Origin: Flavobacterium sp. KMS
GTDB taxonomy: Bacteria; Bacteroidota; Bacteroidia; Flavobacteriales; Flavobacteriaceae
Direction: 5' to 3'
Assembly: GCF_000813005.1 (NCBI RefSeq)
Contig: NZ_JSYP01000007.1
Coordinates: 1-64,000, forward strand
DNA length: 64,000 nucleotides
A program made the translations under genes and the position numbers. This document shows, in pieces, positions 26,913 to 36,385 of the stretch (its first letter is position 1; every line of letters begins with the position of its first letter). Below the pieces are notes generated by a model, which saw only the letters and a program-made list of their open reading frames with translations, ran no database searches and was not told where the DNA came from.

Positions 26913-28979
26913 CTATATTAATTTTTTTAAACTTTCATATACTGCTAACTCTACATCTCCATAATCTTTAGAGTTACATTTCTCTAATAATTCATTTAAA
27001 ACTGCTGGTGCAACTGTTGCTTTATTATCTAAAACATTTACTAATTGCTGTGATAAATCACTAAGATTACTAGCAAGTGGTAAAATTGGCTGAACCAAAG
27101 GAGCATTTTCACTCAAACTTGTTAGGCTAGCTTTTAAACCAATCCATTTATTTAAGAATGAAGTTACTTTGGCTTTATTAGCGGCTGATTTGTCTGCTAA
27201 ATATTCTTTTACAACTGTATCAAAAGCAATTGCATCTGAAGCATCTGGTGTACATGCATCTGCAAAAAGTGTAAATGGTGAATATGTTTGATATTCCACT
27301 CCTCCTTTATTTCTCTTATACCCTTTAAGAGGCTCGCATACATTAGAGAAATCGCTTAAAGCTGTAATGTTTTGATTATTTGCAATATTTCTTAAGATTA
27401 CATCTTTGTTTCTAATATGTGTAATTCCTAGTTCTTCTAGTCTAAATGAAACAACTGCTAATCTTCTGCGCATGCTGTTTAAATCTGTAATATCTTCTGC
27501 AGACCATAATCTTTCGGCTATTGCTGCTGTTCTTGGCCAAAGTCTTGAATCCATGGTTAAAGGCGTTACAAGTTCTGTCCACATTGTAGCTTCTCCTCCT
27601 AATACTCTTGCTTTTTCTTCTGGGGTAAAGTTTGCACTTTTAGGTAATGGATCGTTTAAATAATGTGCTTCTACTCCTTGAACTAAATCAATATAATAAC
27701 CATTGGATAAAACTGTTTTATAACCATTTTTTACAGATTCTGTTAATGATTTTCCAACTGCAACTCCTTCATTTGGTCCTCTCCATGCATGAATAATTGC
27801 ATCTTTAGACATGTCTTTTGTCATAATCTCTTCCCAACCCATCAATTGTTTACCATGTTTTTTAAGCATCGGAACTAATTGCATCGTAAAATAAGTTTGC
27901 AAATCATGATTGGTTACTAACTTATATTTCTTTTTAAACTCTTGTATTTTAGGGTTTGAATCCCAGTCTTTACCTTCGTTTTCATCTCCTCCGATATGAA
28001 AGTATGCACCTGGAAATAATGGGCATGCTTCATCAAAAATCTCGCTTAATAATTGGTAAGTTTTAGGATTAGATGGATCTAATGTTGGGCTAAAAATTCC
28101 TGCATTACGCTCTATACTATATGTAGAAACTACTGCTGCTTTTGCACTACTCTCTGAAGTTCCATTAGATATATTTACTACTTTACTTCCTATCTCTGGG
28201 TAAGCTGTTAAAATAGCTGATGCATGACCCGGAACATCGATTTCTGGCACGACCAAAATTCCTCGCTCATCAGCATATTTAACAATGTTTTTAATTTCTT
28301 CTTGTGTATAATAAAATCCATCTGAAGCTAAATCTGTAAGTTTAGGATGTTTTTTTAATTGTATTCTCCATCCTTGATCATCTACTAAATGCCAGTGAAA
28401 AACATTCATTTTCATAGCAGCCAATGCATCAAGGTTTCTTTTAACAACATCTACTGGTTGAAAATGTCTTGCAACATCCATCATTAAACCTCTCCATGTG
28501 AATCTTGGAAAATCTGAGATTTGAGAAACCGGAAAGTAGTAAGACGTACTATTGTTTTGTAACATTTGTAACAACGTTTCAAGACCATGTAAAGCTCCTA
28601 AATCACTTGTTGCATTAATTGTAATTTTATCTTGCTTTATATCAAGATGATAACTCTCGTCTTCATATAAACCAATTTTACCACTTTTAGTGCAATTTAT
28701 TTGTAATTGTGCTGTAGGTGCTGAATTAAGTTTGGTCAAAAAATCTTGCTCAAAAAACAATCCTGTTCTGCCGTCTAATCTTCTTAAAAAACGAGTTACC
28801 CCGCTAAAAATTCTTGGATTAGGATTTCCTGTAATATTTATTCTAAAACCTTTAGTTAAAGCAAATGTACCCTCGGATAAATTTATTGTTTGTGGCCATG
28901 GCATAAGGTTTAATTGCTCTTTTTTTATTTGAGCATTAGCTACTATACCTGAAAATAATAAAATCAATATATATTTCAT
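26913..28979 (-). CDS. GH20 beta-N-acetylhexosaminidase
   Basis: The start at 28979 gives a signal peptide (KYILILLFSGIVANAQ) and 688 residues; a longer frame to 29045 adds an unlikely leader. A GH20b-type N-terminal domain (about 25-150) precedes the GH20 barrel (about 155-500) with WRGLMMDVARHF, HWHLVDDQGWR and the catalytic Asp332-Glu333 in HIGGDENEG. A helical C-terminal region follows. It releases GlcNAc from chitobiose and oligomers, probably in the periplasm. It sits between nagB and chiA in the chitin locus. Confidence 0.95.
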   Translation of the reverse strand: MKYILILLFSGIVANAQIKKEQLNLMPWPQTINLSEGTFALTKGFRINITGNPNPRIFSGVTRFLRRLDGRTGLFFEQDFLTKLNSAPTAQLQINCTKSGKIGLYEDESYHLDIKQDKITINATSDLGALHGLETLLQMLQNNSTSYYFPVSQISDFPRFTWRGLMMDVARHFQPVDVVKRNLDALAAMKMNVFHWHLVDDQGWRIQLKKHPKLTDLASDGFYYTQEEIKNIVKYADERGILVVPEIDVPGHASAILTAYPEIGSKVVNISNGTSESSAKAAVVSTYSIERNAGIFSPTLDPSNPKTYQLLSEIFDEACPLFPGAYFHIGGDENEGKDWDSNPKIQEFKKKYKLVTNHDLQTYFTMQLVPMLKKHGKQLMGWEEIMTKDMSKDAIIHAWRGPNEGVAVGKSLTESVKNGYKTVLSNGYYIDLVQGVEAHYLNDPLPKSANFTPEEKARVLGGEATMWTELVTPLTMDSRLWPRTAAIAERLWSAEDITDLNSMRRRLAVVSFRLEELGITHIRNKDVILRNIANNQNITALSDFSNVCEPLKGYKRNKGGVEYQTYSPFTLFADACTPDASDAIAFDTVVKEYLADKSAANKAKVTSFLNKWIGLKASLTSLSENAPLVQPILPLASNLSDLSQQLVNVLDNKATVAPAVLNELLEKCNSKDYGDVELAVYESLKKLI

Positions 28980-29134
28980 ATTTTTTGTTGTAAAAGAGTC
29001 TTTTGCAATCAATACATATTGACTTAAAAACTCGGATAAAAACAAAACTCAGAATAAAACCTAATTGAACCTCTTTATCACCAAGGTATCACTCTGAATT
29101 TTGTAACTTAAATTATTCTAACTCGTGTAATCTT

Positions 29135-31072
29135 TTAATAATCAAAACGTTTAAAGGCTTCGATTGCTTCATATTCGGCAAGTCCTAAATCATCGTATAA
29201 AATCGCTGTATTTTTATTACGATCTTCAGCTCTTACCCAAAACTCTCTAGAGTCGTTTCCTTGAAACATTACTCTGTCTTTTTGTGATTGGTGGTATAAA
29301 ATAGCGTGACGTTTTAATAATACTTCCGATGGGCTTAATGGTACTGCCATGTCTATCTCATGAATATCCCATTCGTGCCAAGCTCCTCGATACAACCATA
29401 ACCAACAATCATCCATGAATGGTTTTGGTTTTAATTCTTTCATTGCCGCAAATATGGCGTTCAGACATACTTCGTGTGTGCCATGTGGATCTGCTAGATC
29501 TCCTGCTGCAAATACTTGATGTGGTTTTATTTGTTCGATAATGTCCTTTACAATTGCGATATCTTCTGGACCTAACGGATTTTTCTTGATTTGTCCTGTT
29601 TCATAAAATGGAAGATCCAGGAAATGGGTATTGCTATCTTTTAATCCAATATATCGTGTAGCGGCATAAGATTCTCTTCTTCTTATTAATCCTTTTAGTT
29701 TGCGAACTTCTAACGAATCAATCTGATTCTCTGATTTATTGTTCAAAAACTCTATTACTGATTTAAAGTTTATTTTGGTATCTGCATCTGTTATAAAATC
29801 ATTACTTACTTCTGCAAATTTTAATGCCTCATCATCGGTAACGGCAATATTTCCTGAGGTCTGATATACTACATGTACATCATGCCCTTGCTTTATTAAT
29901 TTTGAGAATGTTCCTCCCATAGAAATCACATCATCATCTGGATGTGGACTAAAAAGGATAATTCTTTTCTTGGCTGGATTGGCTCTTTCTGGACGGTGTG
30001 AATCGTCGGTATTAGGTTTTCCTCCTGGCCATCCTGTAATGGTGTGTTGCAATACATTGAACATATTAATGTTCAAATCGTAAGCTGAACCTTCCTGAGC
30101 CAATAAATCGGACATTCCGTTATTGTTATAATCTCTGTCGGTTAATTTTAAAATTGATTGTTTTGTTTTTTGGCATAGCCAAACAATCGCTTTACTTTTT
30201 AATTCCTGATTCCAAATACATTCTCCTACCAACCATGGTGTTTTAAAACGGGTTAATTCAGATGCTGCCGATTGGTCCAGAACAAATGTTGCATTGCCAT
30301 GATTTTGCAAAAAGGTTGCAGGAACTTCTGAACTGATATCTCCCTGAATGGTTCTCTTGATGATATCGGCTTTGTTTTGTCCCCAAGCCATTAGTACAAT
30401 TCTTTTAGATCTGAGAATTGTAGATACTCCCATTGTAATGGCCCTTTTTGGCACATTATCAATTCCGTTAAAATCGGAAGAAGCATCTACTCTCGTTATA
30501 TGATCTAAAGTAATGATACGTGTTCCTGAATTTATGTGTGAACCTGGTTCGTTAAATCCTACGTGTCCGGTACGACCAATTCCTAATAATTGGAAATCGA
30601 GTCCACCAGCATTTTTAATATTCATTTCATAATCAATACAATATTGATTTAACTCTTCGATTGCAACGGTACCATCTGGAATATTAACATTATCCGGATT
30701 GATATCGATGTGGTTAAAAAGGTGTTGATGCATGAAATGGTGATAACTCTGATTGTTTTCCCTTGTCATCGGATAGTATTCATCCAAATTAAAAGTTACA
30801 ACATTGCTAAAACTTAATCCTTCTTCTTTGTGCATTCTAACTAATTCTTCATATACTTTTATAGGTGAAGAACCAGTGGCTAAACCTAGTACACAAGATT
30901 TGTTCTTTTCTTGTTTAGATCTAATTAGTTGTGCAATTTCCTGCGCAACAATTATTGATGCTTCGGTAGAGTTCTTAAAGATTTCATTGTGGATTTTTTC
31001 AAATCGTGTTTCTTCAAACTTCCCAGCACTTTTATAGCTAATGTCAGGTTTAATTTCTATAGCACTTTTCAT
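29135..31072 (-). CDS. nagB: Glucosamine-6-phosphate deaminase fused to a PIG-L/LmbE deacetylase domain
   Basis: The protein has 645 residues from the ATG at 31072 (a frame to 31105 is less likely). The N-terminal NagB domain (about 25-310) has LATGSSP, NLDEYY (95-100) and GIGRTGHVGFNEPGS (near 165-178). The C-terminal half is a PIG-L deacetylase-type domain opening with ILFSPHPDDDVISMGG (HPDDD 377-381), with a later ADPHGTHE metal motif. NagB makes fructose-6-P from GlcN-6-P. The fused domain could deacetylate GlcNAc-6-P or a related amino sugar; no nagA is in the locus. The fusion is seen in other Bacteroidota. It is cytoplasmic. Confidence 0.93.
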   Translation of the reverse strand: MKSAIEIKPDISYKSAGKFEETRFEKIHNEIFKNSTEASIIVAQEIAQLIRSKQEKNKSCVLGLATGSSPIKVYEELVRMHKEEGLSFSNVVTFNLDEYYPMTRENNQSYHHFMHQHLFNHIDINPDNVNIPDGTVAIEELNQYCIDYEMNIKNAGGLDFQLLGIGRTGHVGFNEPGSHINSGTRIITLDHITRVDASSDFNGIDNVPKRAITMGVSTILRSKRIVLMAWGQNKADIIKRTIQGDISSEVPATFLQNHGNATFVLDQSAASELTRFKTPWLVGECIWNQELKSKAIVWLCQKTKQSILKLTDRDYNNNGMSDLLAQEGSAYDLNINMFNVLQHTITGWPGGKPNTDDSHRPERANPAKKRIILFSPHPDDDVISMGGTFSKLIKQGHDVHVVYQTSGNIAVTDDEALKFAEVSNDFITDADTKINFKSVIEFLNNKSENQIDSLEVRKLKGLIRRRESYAATRYIGLKDSNTHFLDLPFYETGQIKKNPLGPEDIAIVKDIIEQIKPHQVFAAGDLADPHGTHEVCLNAIFAAMKELKPKPFMDDCWLWLYRGAWHEWDIHEIDMAVPLSPSEVLLKRHAILYHQSQKDRVMFQGNDSREFWVRAEDRNKNTAILYDDLGLAEYEAIEAFKRFDY

Positions 31073-31178
31073 TTTATATTTTTTTATACTATTATATAAA
31101 GACATGCGTGTTTAAAAGTGGCATAAGTAATTTTCATTACTTATGCCACTTACACTCTTTTTTAAAAAATCTGTTTTT
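31046..31178. repeat. Duplicated segment, copy 1 (nagB start plus upstream hairpin)
   Basis: This segment spans the first nine codons of nagB, its leader and the hairpin up to the susD stop. It recurs nearly unchanged at 36245-36378. Confidence 0.9.
31116..31151 (-). terminator. Hairpin between susD-I and nagB
   Basis: AAGTGGCATAAGTAA/TTACTTATGCCACTT is a perfect 15-bp stem with a 6-nt loop. It probably attenuates read-through from the susCD pair into nagB or protects the susCD mRNA end. Confidence 0.7.
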
Positions 31179-31180
31179 AA

Positions 31181-32758
31181 TTAAAAGTTTGGACCTGTAG
31201 TATCCCACCAAAGTCTAGTTGCTCCATTATCTGGACCTCCAAGTTTTGCAATTCCTGTTTGAACACCTCCGTTATTAAGTGCTTTTTCAGAATCTGCAAA
31301 AGGTAGCCTTCTAACACCTAAATTAGTATCGATAATACCTCCACTTTTATTATTAGATATTGGAAACAATTTCGGATAACCTGTTCTTCTAAATTCAGTC
31401 CAAGCTTCTTGTCCCTCAGGAAAATTAGCAATCCATTTTTGAGTGATAATTTTCTGTAATTTAATTTCATTAGATGCAGCCTCATCCCAAGCTACTGTAA
31501 CTTTATTAACTGCTGCAATACTATTTTGACTTGCTATACGGTCAACATAATCTTTGGCCATTTTTGTGTTATCTGCTAAATAACTATCAGCTCCAGATAC
31601 CCCAACTTGTTCAAATGAAGCCTTAACACCCAATTCATATAACGTTTTAGCATCTCCTCCCATGTTCCAGCCTCTTAAAGCACCTTCAGATCTTAAGAAA
31701 TAAACCTCAGCAGTAGTCATCCAAACATTTTCCCCCGTTCTTGCAACTGCTCCAGTTTGTGAAGTCCCATTATACATGGTATTACTTGGATACTCAATAC
31801 CTGTTCTTACTCCAACATATTTATCAGGAAATTGTACCGATTTATCAAAATATTTTGCAATTCTAGGATCATCATACCCAGTCAGTATAGATTCCATATC
31901 AGCTCCCATATATAAACCATCCCAAACATGACTAATTACATCAATAGGGTTAAGATTTTGTGGTGATTTTATCTTCATAACATCATCATTTGTGTTCATA
32001 ACTCCTAATTGATGATTAACGGCTTTTTCTGCCTCAATTTTAGCCAAAGCCGGACTAACTTTAGCAATACGCATAGCTAATCTTAAACGCAATGAATTGG
32101 CATATTTTACCCATTTTTCATAACTTCCTTTATAAGCAGACAAATCCGTTTTCTTAAATTGTTGCTCTTCTCCAGATTTTACTCTAGCTGTTAAATCTGC
32201 TACTGCTATATCTAACTCTTTGAACATTTGATTATAAACTTGCTCTTGAGAATCATATCCAATTGGAACTGTAGTTTTTCCATATTCAGAGTAAACAACA
32301 GGTCCATACATATCCGTTAATCTTTGCATTGATGCAACTTTCAATATTAACGACCATGAATAAAACTGATCTGCAGTACCTTTGGATGCTACACCAATTT
32401 TTCTAATATTCCCCATTAAATTAAGATAACCATCATCCCAAGCCGTACTAGTCCAACCAGAGTTCAAAGCATAATCGTGATTATTAAAGGCTCCAAATAT
32501 AACTGGTGTAGTCATGTAGCCCGACCACATGTCTCCTTGTAAGTTTTGTTGAGTTTGATACTGCCAAGTAACGTCAATAATTAAAAATCTATTAAAAATT
32601 GGAGCAAATAAACTTCTAATATGATTATTATCTTGCATTAATTGCTCTTCACTAAATCCGTTAGGATTAGTATTTATCTCCTCGAAACTATCTGAACAAC
32701 TAAATGTTGCCAGTAAAGAGAAGCATATCGCTGTTCTTTTTATTTTATTTGATATCAT
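31181..32758 (-). CDS. SusD/RagB-like outer-membrane glycan-binding lipoprotein (pair I)
   Basis: The protein has 525 residues with a lipoprotein signal (lipobox ATFSC). The N-terminus EEINTNPNGFSEEQL and the C-terminal WIANFPEGQEAWTEFRRTGYPKLFP identify the SusD-like_2 branch. The TPR-like core binds oligosaccharides and forms a lid on the SusC barrel. It lies 13 bp downstream of its susC partner. In the F. johnsoniae chitin locus the equivalent proteins bind chitin oligosaccharides. It is paralogous to the 36386-37972 protein. Confidence 0.95.
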   Translation of the reverse strand: MISNKIKRTAICFSLLATFSCSDSFEEINTNPNGFSEEQLMQDNNHIRSLFAPIFNRFLIIDVTWQYQTQQNLQGDMWSGYMTTPVIFGAFNNHDYALNSGWTSTAWDDGYLNLMGNIRKIGVASKGTADQFYSWSLILKVASMQRLTDMYGPVVYSEYGKTTVPIGYDSQEQVYNQMFKELDIAVADLTARVKSGEEQQFKKTDLSAYKGSYEKWVKYANSLRLRLAMRIAKVSPALAKIEAEKAVNHQLGVMNTNDDVMKIKSPQNLNPIDVISHVWDGLYMGADMESILTGYDDPRIAKYFDKSVQFPDKYVGVRTGIEYPSNTMYNGTSQTGAVARTGENVWMTTAEVYFLRSEGALRGWNMGGDAKTLYELGVKASFEQVGVSGADSYLADNTKMAKDYVDRIASQNSIAAVNKVTVAWDEAASNEIKLQKIITQKWIANFPEGQEAWTEFRRTGYPKLFPISNNKSGGIIDTNLGVRRLPFADSEKALNNGGVQTGIAKLGGPDNGATRLWWDTTGPNF

Positions 32759-32771
32759 GATTTTATTAAGA

Positions 32772-35700
32772 TTAGAAAGTGAAATTTAAATTAAGACCTA
32801 TACTTCTTGTAGATGGCAAGCCATAAATATCTACACCTTGTAAACCTTGACCAGTACTTAATGCAATATTTGGATCAAAAGGTGCATCTTTATAAATAAA
32901 AAATAAATTTCTCGCAATCAATGAAACACTTGCTGATTGTAAAAATGGAAGTGATTTAGGATTAAAAGTATAACCTATAGAAACCTCTCTAACACTCACA
33001 TTTGTAGCATCATATACATATTCACCTGTAGCTCCGTTTCTACCGGCAATATTAGTATAATAAGCTTGTGCATCCATTGTAGTAATAGGCGCACCTGTTA
33101 CAGCGTTAACACCATTAACTTTAACACCTCCAGCATTTCTAGCATCTCCTGTTGCTTTTGAAACTCCATTGTAATCATTTATTGATTCTGTTAAGCTTAA
33201 AACATCCCCTCCAAAACGACCATCAATTAATATACTTGCAGTAAATGGACCATATTTAAATGTATTTGAAAGACCTAGCATAAAATCAGGGTTTGCATTA
33301 CCAACTTCCTCAAAACCAGGATTTCTTTGTACAGTTCCGTCAGCATTAATCAATATTCTACCTTGTGCATCTTTTTTTAAGTTAATTCCTTCAATTACAC
33401 CAAAAGGTCTACCTTCTATTATAGAATATCTGTAAGTATTATTTCCAGAAGGAGTTAAGATAATTTGACCTCCCTCAGTCGGTATATCTTTAACTAAATT
33501 TTTATTTTGAGAATAATTTACTGTTGCATCCCAAGAAAATTTATCAGCTCTAACGATTCCTGCATTTAAAACAACCTCAAAACCTTCGTTTTGAATTTCT
33601 CCTGCATTAAGTGCGAAGTTACTAAATGACTGTCCACTTGAAGTTTCTGCAGGAACTTGTATTAATTGATTTTTAGTTTTTGATTTGTAATATGATAACT
33701 CAAATCCTAATCTATTATTAAACATTCTCCATTCTGTACCTAGTTCAATTTCAGATTTTAATTCTGGTTTTAAAGTTTCACCTGCTCTAGGTCCAACTCT
33801 TGGTATAGTTACAACACCTCCAATTACTGAATAAAACGGAACAGTTAAAGTAGCAGGAATATCATTACCAACTTGAGCATAAGTAGCACGCACCTTACCA
33901 AAGTTTATAAAGCTAGGTAATGTTGTCATTTCACTTAAAATAGCACTTAAACCAACTGATGGATAAAAGAAACCTAAATTATCTGTATTTACTAAAGTAG
34001 ATGACCAGTCGTTTCTTGCAGCTAAGTCTAAATATAAATAATCTTTATATCCAAAAGTAGTTGTAGCAAAAACTGATTGTACTTCTCTACTAGACCCGTT
34101 TTGTGCGTTTAAGAAATTATCTGTAAAGTTTCCTAGTGTAAACCAGTTTGCTTTAGATAATCCTTCTCCACGACCTGAATCTAAAACATATCCATTTGAT
34201 TTAGAATTATTAAGACTAATCCCAAATGTAGAATTGAACGAAATACTTTCAGAAAAACGTGTATCTATTTTACCTAACAAATCAGCATATGTTTGTGTTG
34301 TTGTTACATTCGTGTTAATATACCTTCCTGTTATAGGAACAAGTGCAGTATTTGACGTTGCAAACATTTTTTTCTCAAAACCATTCTCTGAACGATTATA
34401 ACTGAATCTTGAAGTTAAATGAAACCATTTTTTAATTTCATAATCCAAAGCAATAGATCCATTAAAGAAATTACTAACATCCTCTGACTTATTTCTATTA
34501 ATTAACCAATAAGGATTTTGATAATATTCTGAAATCTGAAAAGGATAATTTTGCGCCATAAGGTTTCTTACTGGGTCATAAACCTCAAATGTCTTTAAAT
34601 CATTAAAATTTGTCCCTCTTGGATGTTCATAAACACTTGTTAAAGGATTAAAATATAATCCATTGATAGGTCTATTATCTACATTTTGTACAATATAGTT
34701 ACCAGTTACTGCAACATTTAATCTATTATCAAAAAATGATGAAGTTTGGCGAATACCAAAATTATTCTTTCTAAGATTGTTTCCTGGCATTACACCAGAA
34801 GCGGTAGTATTTGAATAAGTAAGAGATGTAGATGCACCATCAGTCCCTTTACTAAAACCAAATGATGTAATTTGAGTAACTCCTGTTTCAAAAAAGTCTT
34901 TCACATGATCATCAGTTTTTCCAGCTGCACCCCAAGTTAAAGTTGATCCTGGAGCTGCTACATAATCTGTTTGAAATTTTGGTAAATAAGCAGCTGTTTC
35001 GAATGTAGTTACAGAATTAGCTGTAAATACTTCTTTTCCAATTTTAGCTTTTTTAGAAGAAAGCAATATTACTCCATTTGCACCTTGGCTACCATATAAT
35101 ACTGATGCTGCAGCTCCCTTAAGAACTGTCATACCTTCGTAATCGTCAGGATTAATAAGCGAAACAACATCTCCTCCATCTTTATTACCACCCGCAGTAT
35201 CTCCAAAAGCATCATTTGGCTGTCCTCCACCTGCATTAGACAATGGAATACCGTCTATTACATAAAGAGGTTGTGTATTAGTAAATGAAGAATTCCCTCT
35301 AATTAACACTTTAGTAGAACCTCCTGTACCTCCTGAACTTTTAGTAACTGCAACACCCGCTATTTTACCAGCAATAGTATTAATAACGTTAACATCTCTT
35401 ACTCTGGTTAACTCCTCAGCTTTTAGTTCCTGAGTAGAATAAGTTAAAGATTTTTTTGCTTTTTTTATACCCAATGAAGTTACAACAACTTCATTCAAAG
35501 CATTAGAAGCTGCATTCTTTAACTGAACATTAATTGTAGTAGCATCACCAACTACAATATTTTGTGTTTCTAAACCTACATAAGTAAAAACCAAAGTTTG
35601 GCCTTTCTGAGCATCAATAGTGAAAACACCATCAAAATCAGTAACAGTCCCTTTTTGTCCCCCTTGCACTGCAACGGAAGCCCCTGGCAACGGCATTCCA

Positions 35701-35795
35701 TCAGAATCTGTAATCACACCTTTAATATTTTTTACTTGTGCAAGCGAAACCTGCGCCGTAAAAACAATCATAAAGATTAAGAAAATTTTTTTCAT
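32772..35795 (-). CDS. SusC/RagA TonB-dependent oligosaccharide transporter (pair I)
   Basis: The protein has 1007 residues: a signal peptide (1-19), a carboxypeptidase-like domain (about 24-95, [20 protein letters not shown]), the [15 protein letters not shown] junction, a TonB plug ([35 protein letters not shown]) and a 22-strand barrel ending LNLNFTF. It imports glycan oligomers with its SusD lid, driven by TonB. The first ~140 residues are nearly identical to those of the second SusC of the locus, while the barrel is more diverged. It has its own promoter at 35856-35888. Confidence 0.96.
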   Translation of the reverse strand: MKKIFLIFMIVFTAQVSLAQVKNIKGVITDSDGMPLPGASVAVQGGQKGTVTDFDGVFTIDAQKGQTLVFTYVGLETQNIVVGDATTINVQLKNAASNALNEVVVTSLGIKKAKKSLTYSTQELKAEELTRVRDVNVINTIAGKIAGVAVTKSSGGTGGSTKVLIRGNSSFTNTQPLYVIDGIPLSNAGGGQPNDAFGDTAGGNKDGGDVVSLINPDDYEGMTVLKGAAASVLYGSQGANGVILLSSKKAKIGKEVFTANSVTTFETAAYLPKFQTDYVAAPGSTLTWGAAGKTDDHVKDFFETGVTQITSFGFSKGTDGASTSLTYSNTTASGVMPGNNLRKNNFGIRQTSSFFDNRLNVAVTGNYIVQNVDNRPINGLYFNPLTSVYEHPRGTNFNDLKTFEVYDPVRNLMAQNYPFQISEYYQNPYWLINRNKSEDVSNFFNGSIALDYEIKKWFHLTSRFSYNRSENGFEKKMFATSNTALVPITGRYINTNVTTTQTYADLLGKIDTRFSESISFNSTFGISLNNSKSNGYVLDSGRGEGLSKANWFTLGNFTDNFLNAQNGSSREVQSVFATTTFGYKDYLYLDLAARNDWSSTLVNTDNLGFFYPSVGLSAILSEMTTLPSFINFGKVRATYAQVGNDIPATLTVPFYSVIGGVVTIPRVGPRAGETLKPELKSEIELGTEWRMFNNRLGFELSYYKSKTKNQLIQVPAETSSGQSFSNFALNAGEIQNEGFEVVLNAGIVRADKFSWDATVNYSQNKNLVKDIPTEGGQIILTPSGNNTYRYSIIEGRPFGVIEGINLKKDAQGRILINADGTVQRNPGFEEVGNANPDFMLGLSNTFKYGPFTASILIDGRFGGDVLSLTESINDYNGVSKATGDARNAGGVKVNGVNAVTGAPITTMDAQAYYTNIAGRNGATGEYVYDATNVSVREVSIGYTFNPKSLPFLQSASVSLIARNLFFIYKDAPFDPNIALSTGQGLQGVDIYGLPSTRSIGLNLNFTF

Positions 35796-35855
35796 GTTTA
35801 TTTATTTTTGTTAGTTATGGTGTAAATTTATTCTTAAGAGATTGTTAATAAAAAT

Positions 35856-35888
35856 AAATTATACCAACAACAACAAACTTTAAACAAA
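35856..35888 (-). promoter_or_regulatory. susC-I promoter, TTTG-N21-TATAATTT
   Basis: On the minus strand TTTG (35885-35888) and TATAATTT (35856-35863) are 21 nt apart, with GTTGG abutting the -7 box. The same architecture is found at 41207-41239 and 43357-43390. Confidence 0.65.
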
Positions 35889-35918
35889 CGACATAAAATA
35901 ATCAATAATACGTTATAC

Positions 35919-35930
35919 GAAAACGTTTTC
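35919..35930. promoter_or_regulatory. Palindromic operator candidate GAAAACGTTTTC (susC-I)
   Basis: This perfect 12-bp palindrome of the LacI-family type lies about 30 bp upstream of the -33 box. It is repeated exactly at 41270 and nearly at 41425. No LacI-type gene is in the window. Confidence 0.55.
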
Positions 35931-36244
35931 CTTGTATGTATTATGATGTATTTTGTATTTTTTTTAAAGCTTAATGTAAAAAAAAGTTGATTTCATTAAC
36001 TAATCATTTAAAGTCATAAAAAACTTTTTTATCACATCTTAAAATTCACTGCTAATTAATACTAAATCAATAAAATAAGGAGTTACCAAGAGATTAACTC
36101 ACATTAAATTACAATCTGATTTTATACTATTTTCAATCTTGTATCCGATTAAAACACGTTAAATGCAAGTTCTATAAACTCTTTTAACATAAAAACTCAT
36201 GAAAAAAATACCCCAAGATTAAACTTCTTATTACTAAAGATTCT

Positions 36245-36378
36245 AGGTTTAATTTCTATAGCACTTTTCATTTTATATTTTTTTATACTATTTATTATAA
36301 AGACATGCGTGTTTAAAAAAGGCATAAGTAATTTTCACTACTTATGCCCTTTACACTCTTTTTTAAAAATTTGTTTTT
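36245..36378. repeat. Duplicated segment, copy 2 (scar with nagB start fragment)
   Basis: It is a near copy of 31046-31178, with the hairpin (36322-36349) kept but with mismatches. It marks one edge of the tandem susCD duplication. Confidence 0.9.
36246..36271 (-). pseudogene. Relic of the nagB 5' end
   Basis: ATGAAAAGTGCTATAGAAAT and six further bases match the first codons of nagB (MKSAIEIKP) exactly. Similarity then stops. It cannot encode a protein and is a duplication remnant. Confidence 0.85.
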
Positions 36379-36385
36379 GTTTTGA

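Larger units (their letters stand above)
35796..36385. other. 590-bp spacer: susC-I promoter region and duplication scar
   Basis: It contains the susC-I promoter, the GAAAACGTTTTC palindrome, a TTCATTAACTAAT block shared with 41490-41520, and the duplicated nagB-start segment at 36245-36378. There is no intact gene. Confidence 0.85.
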
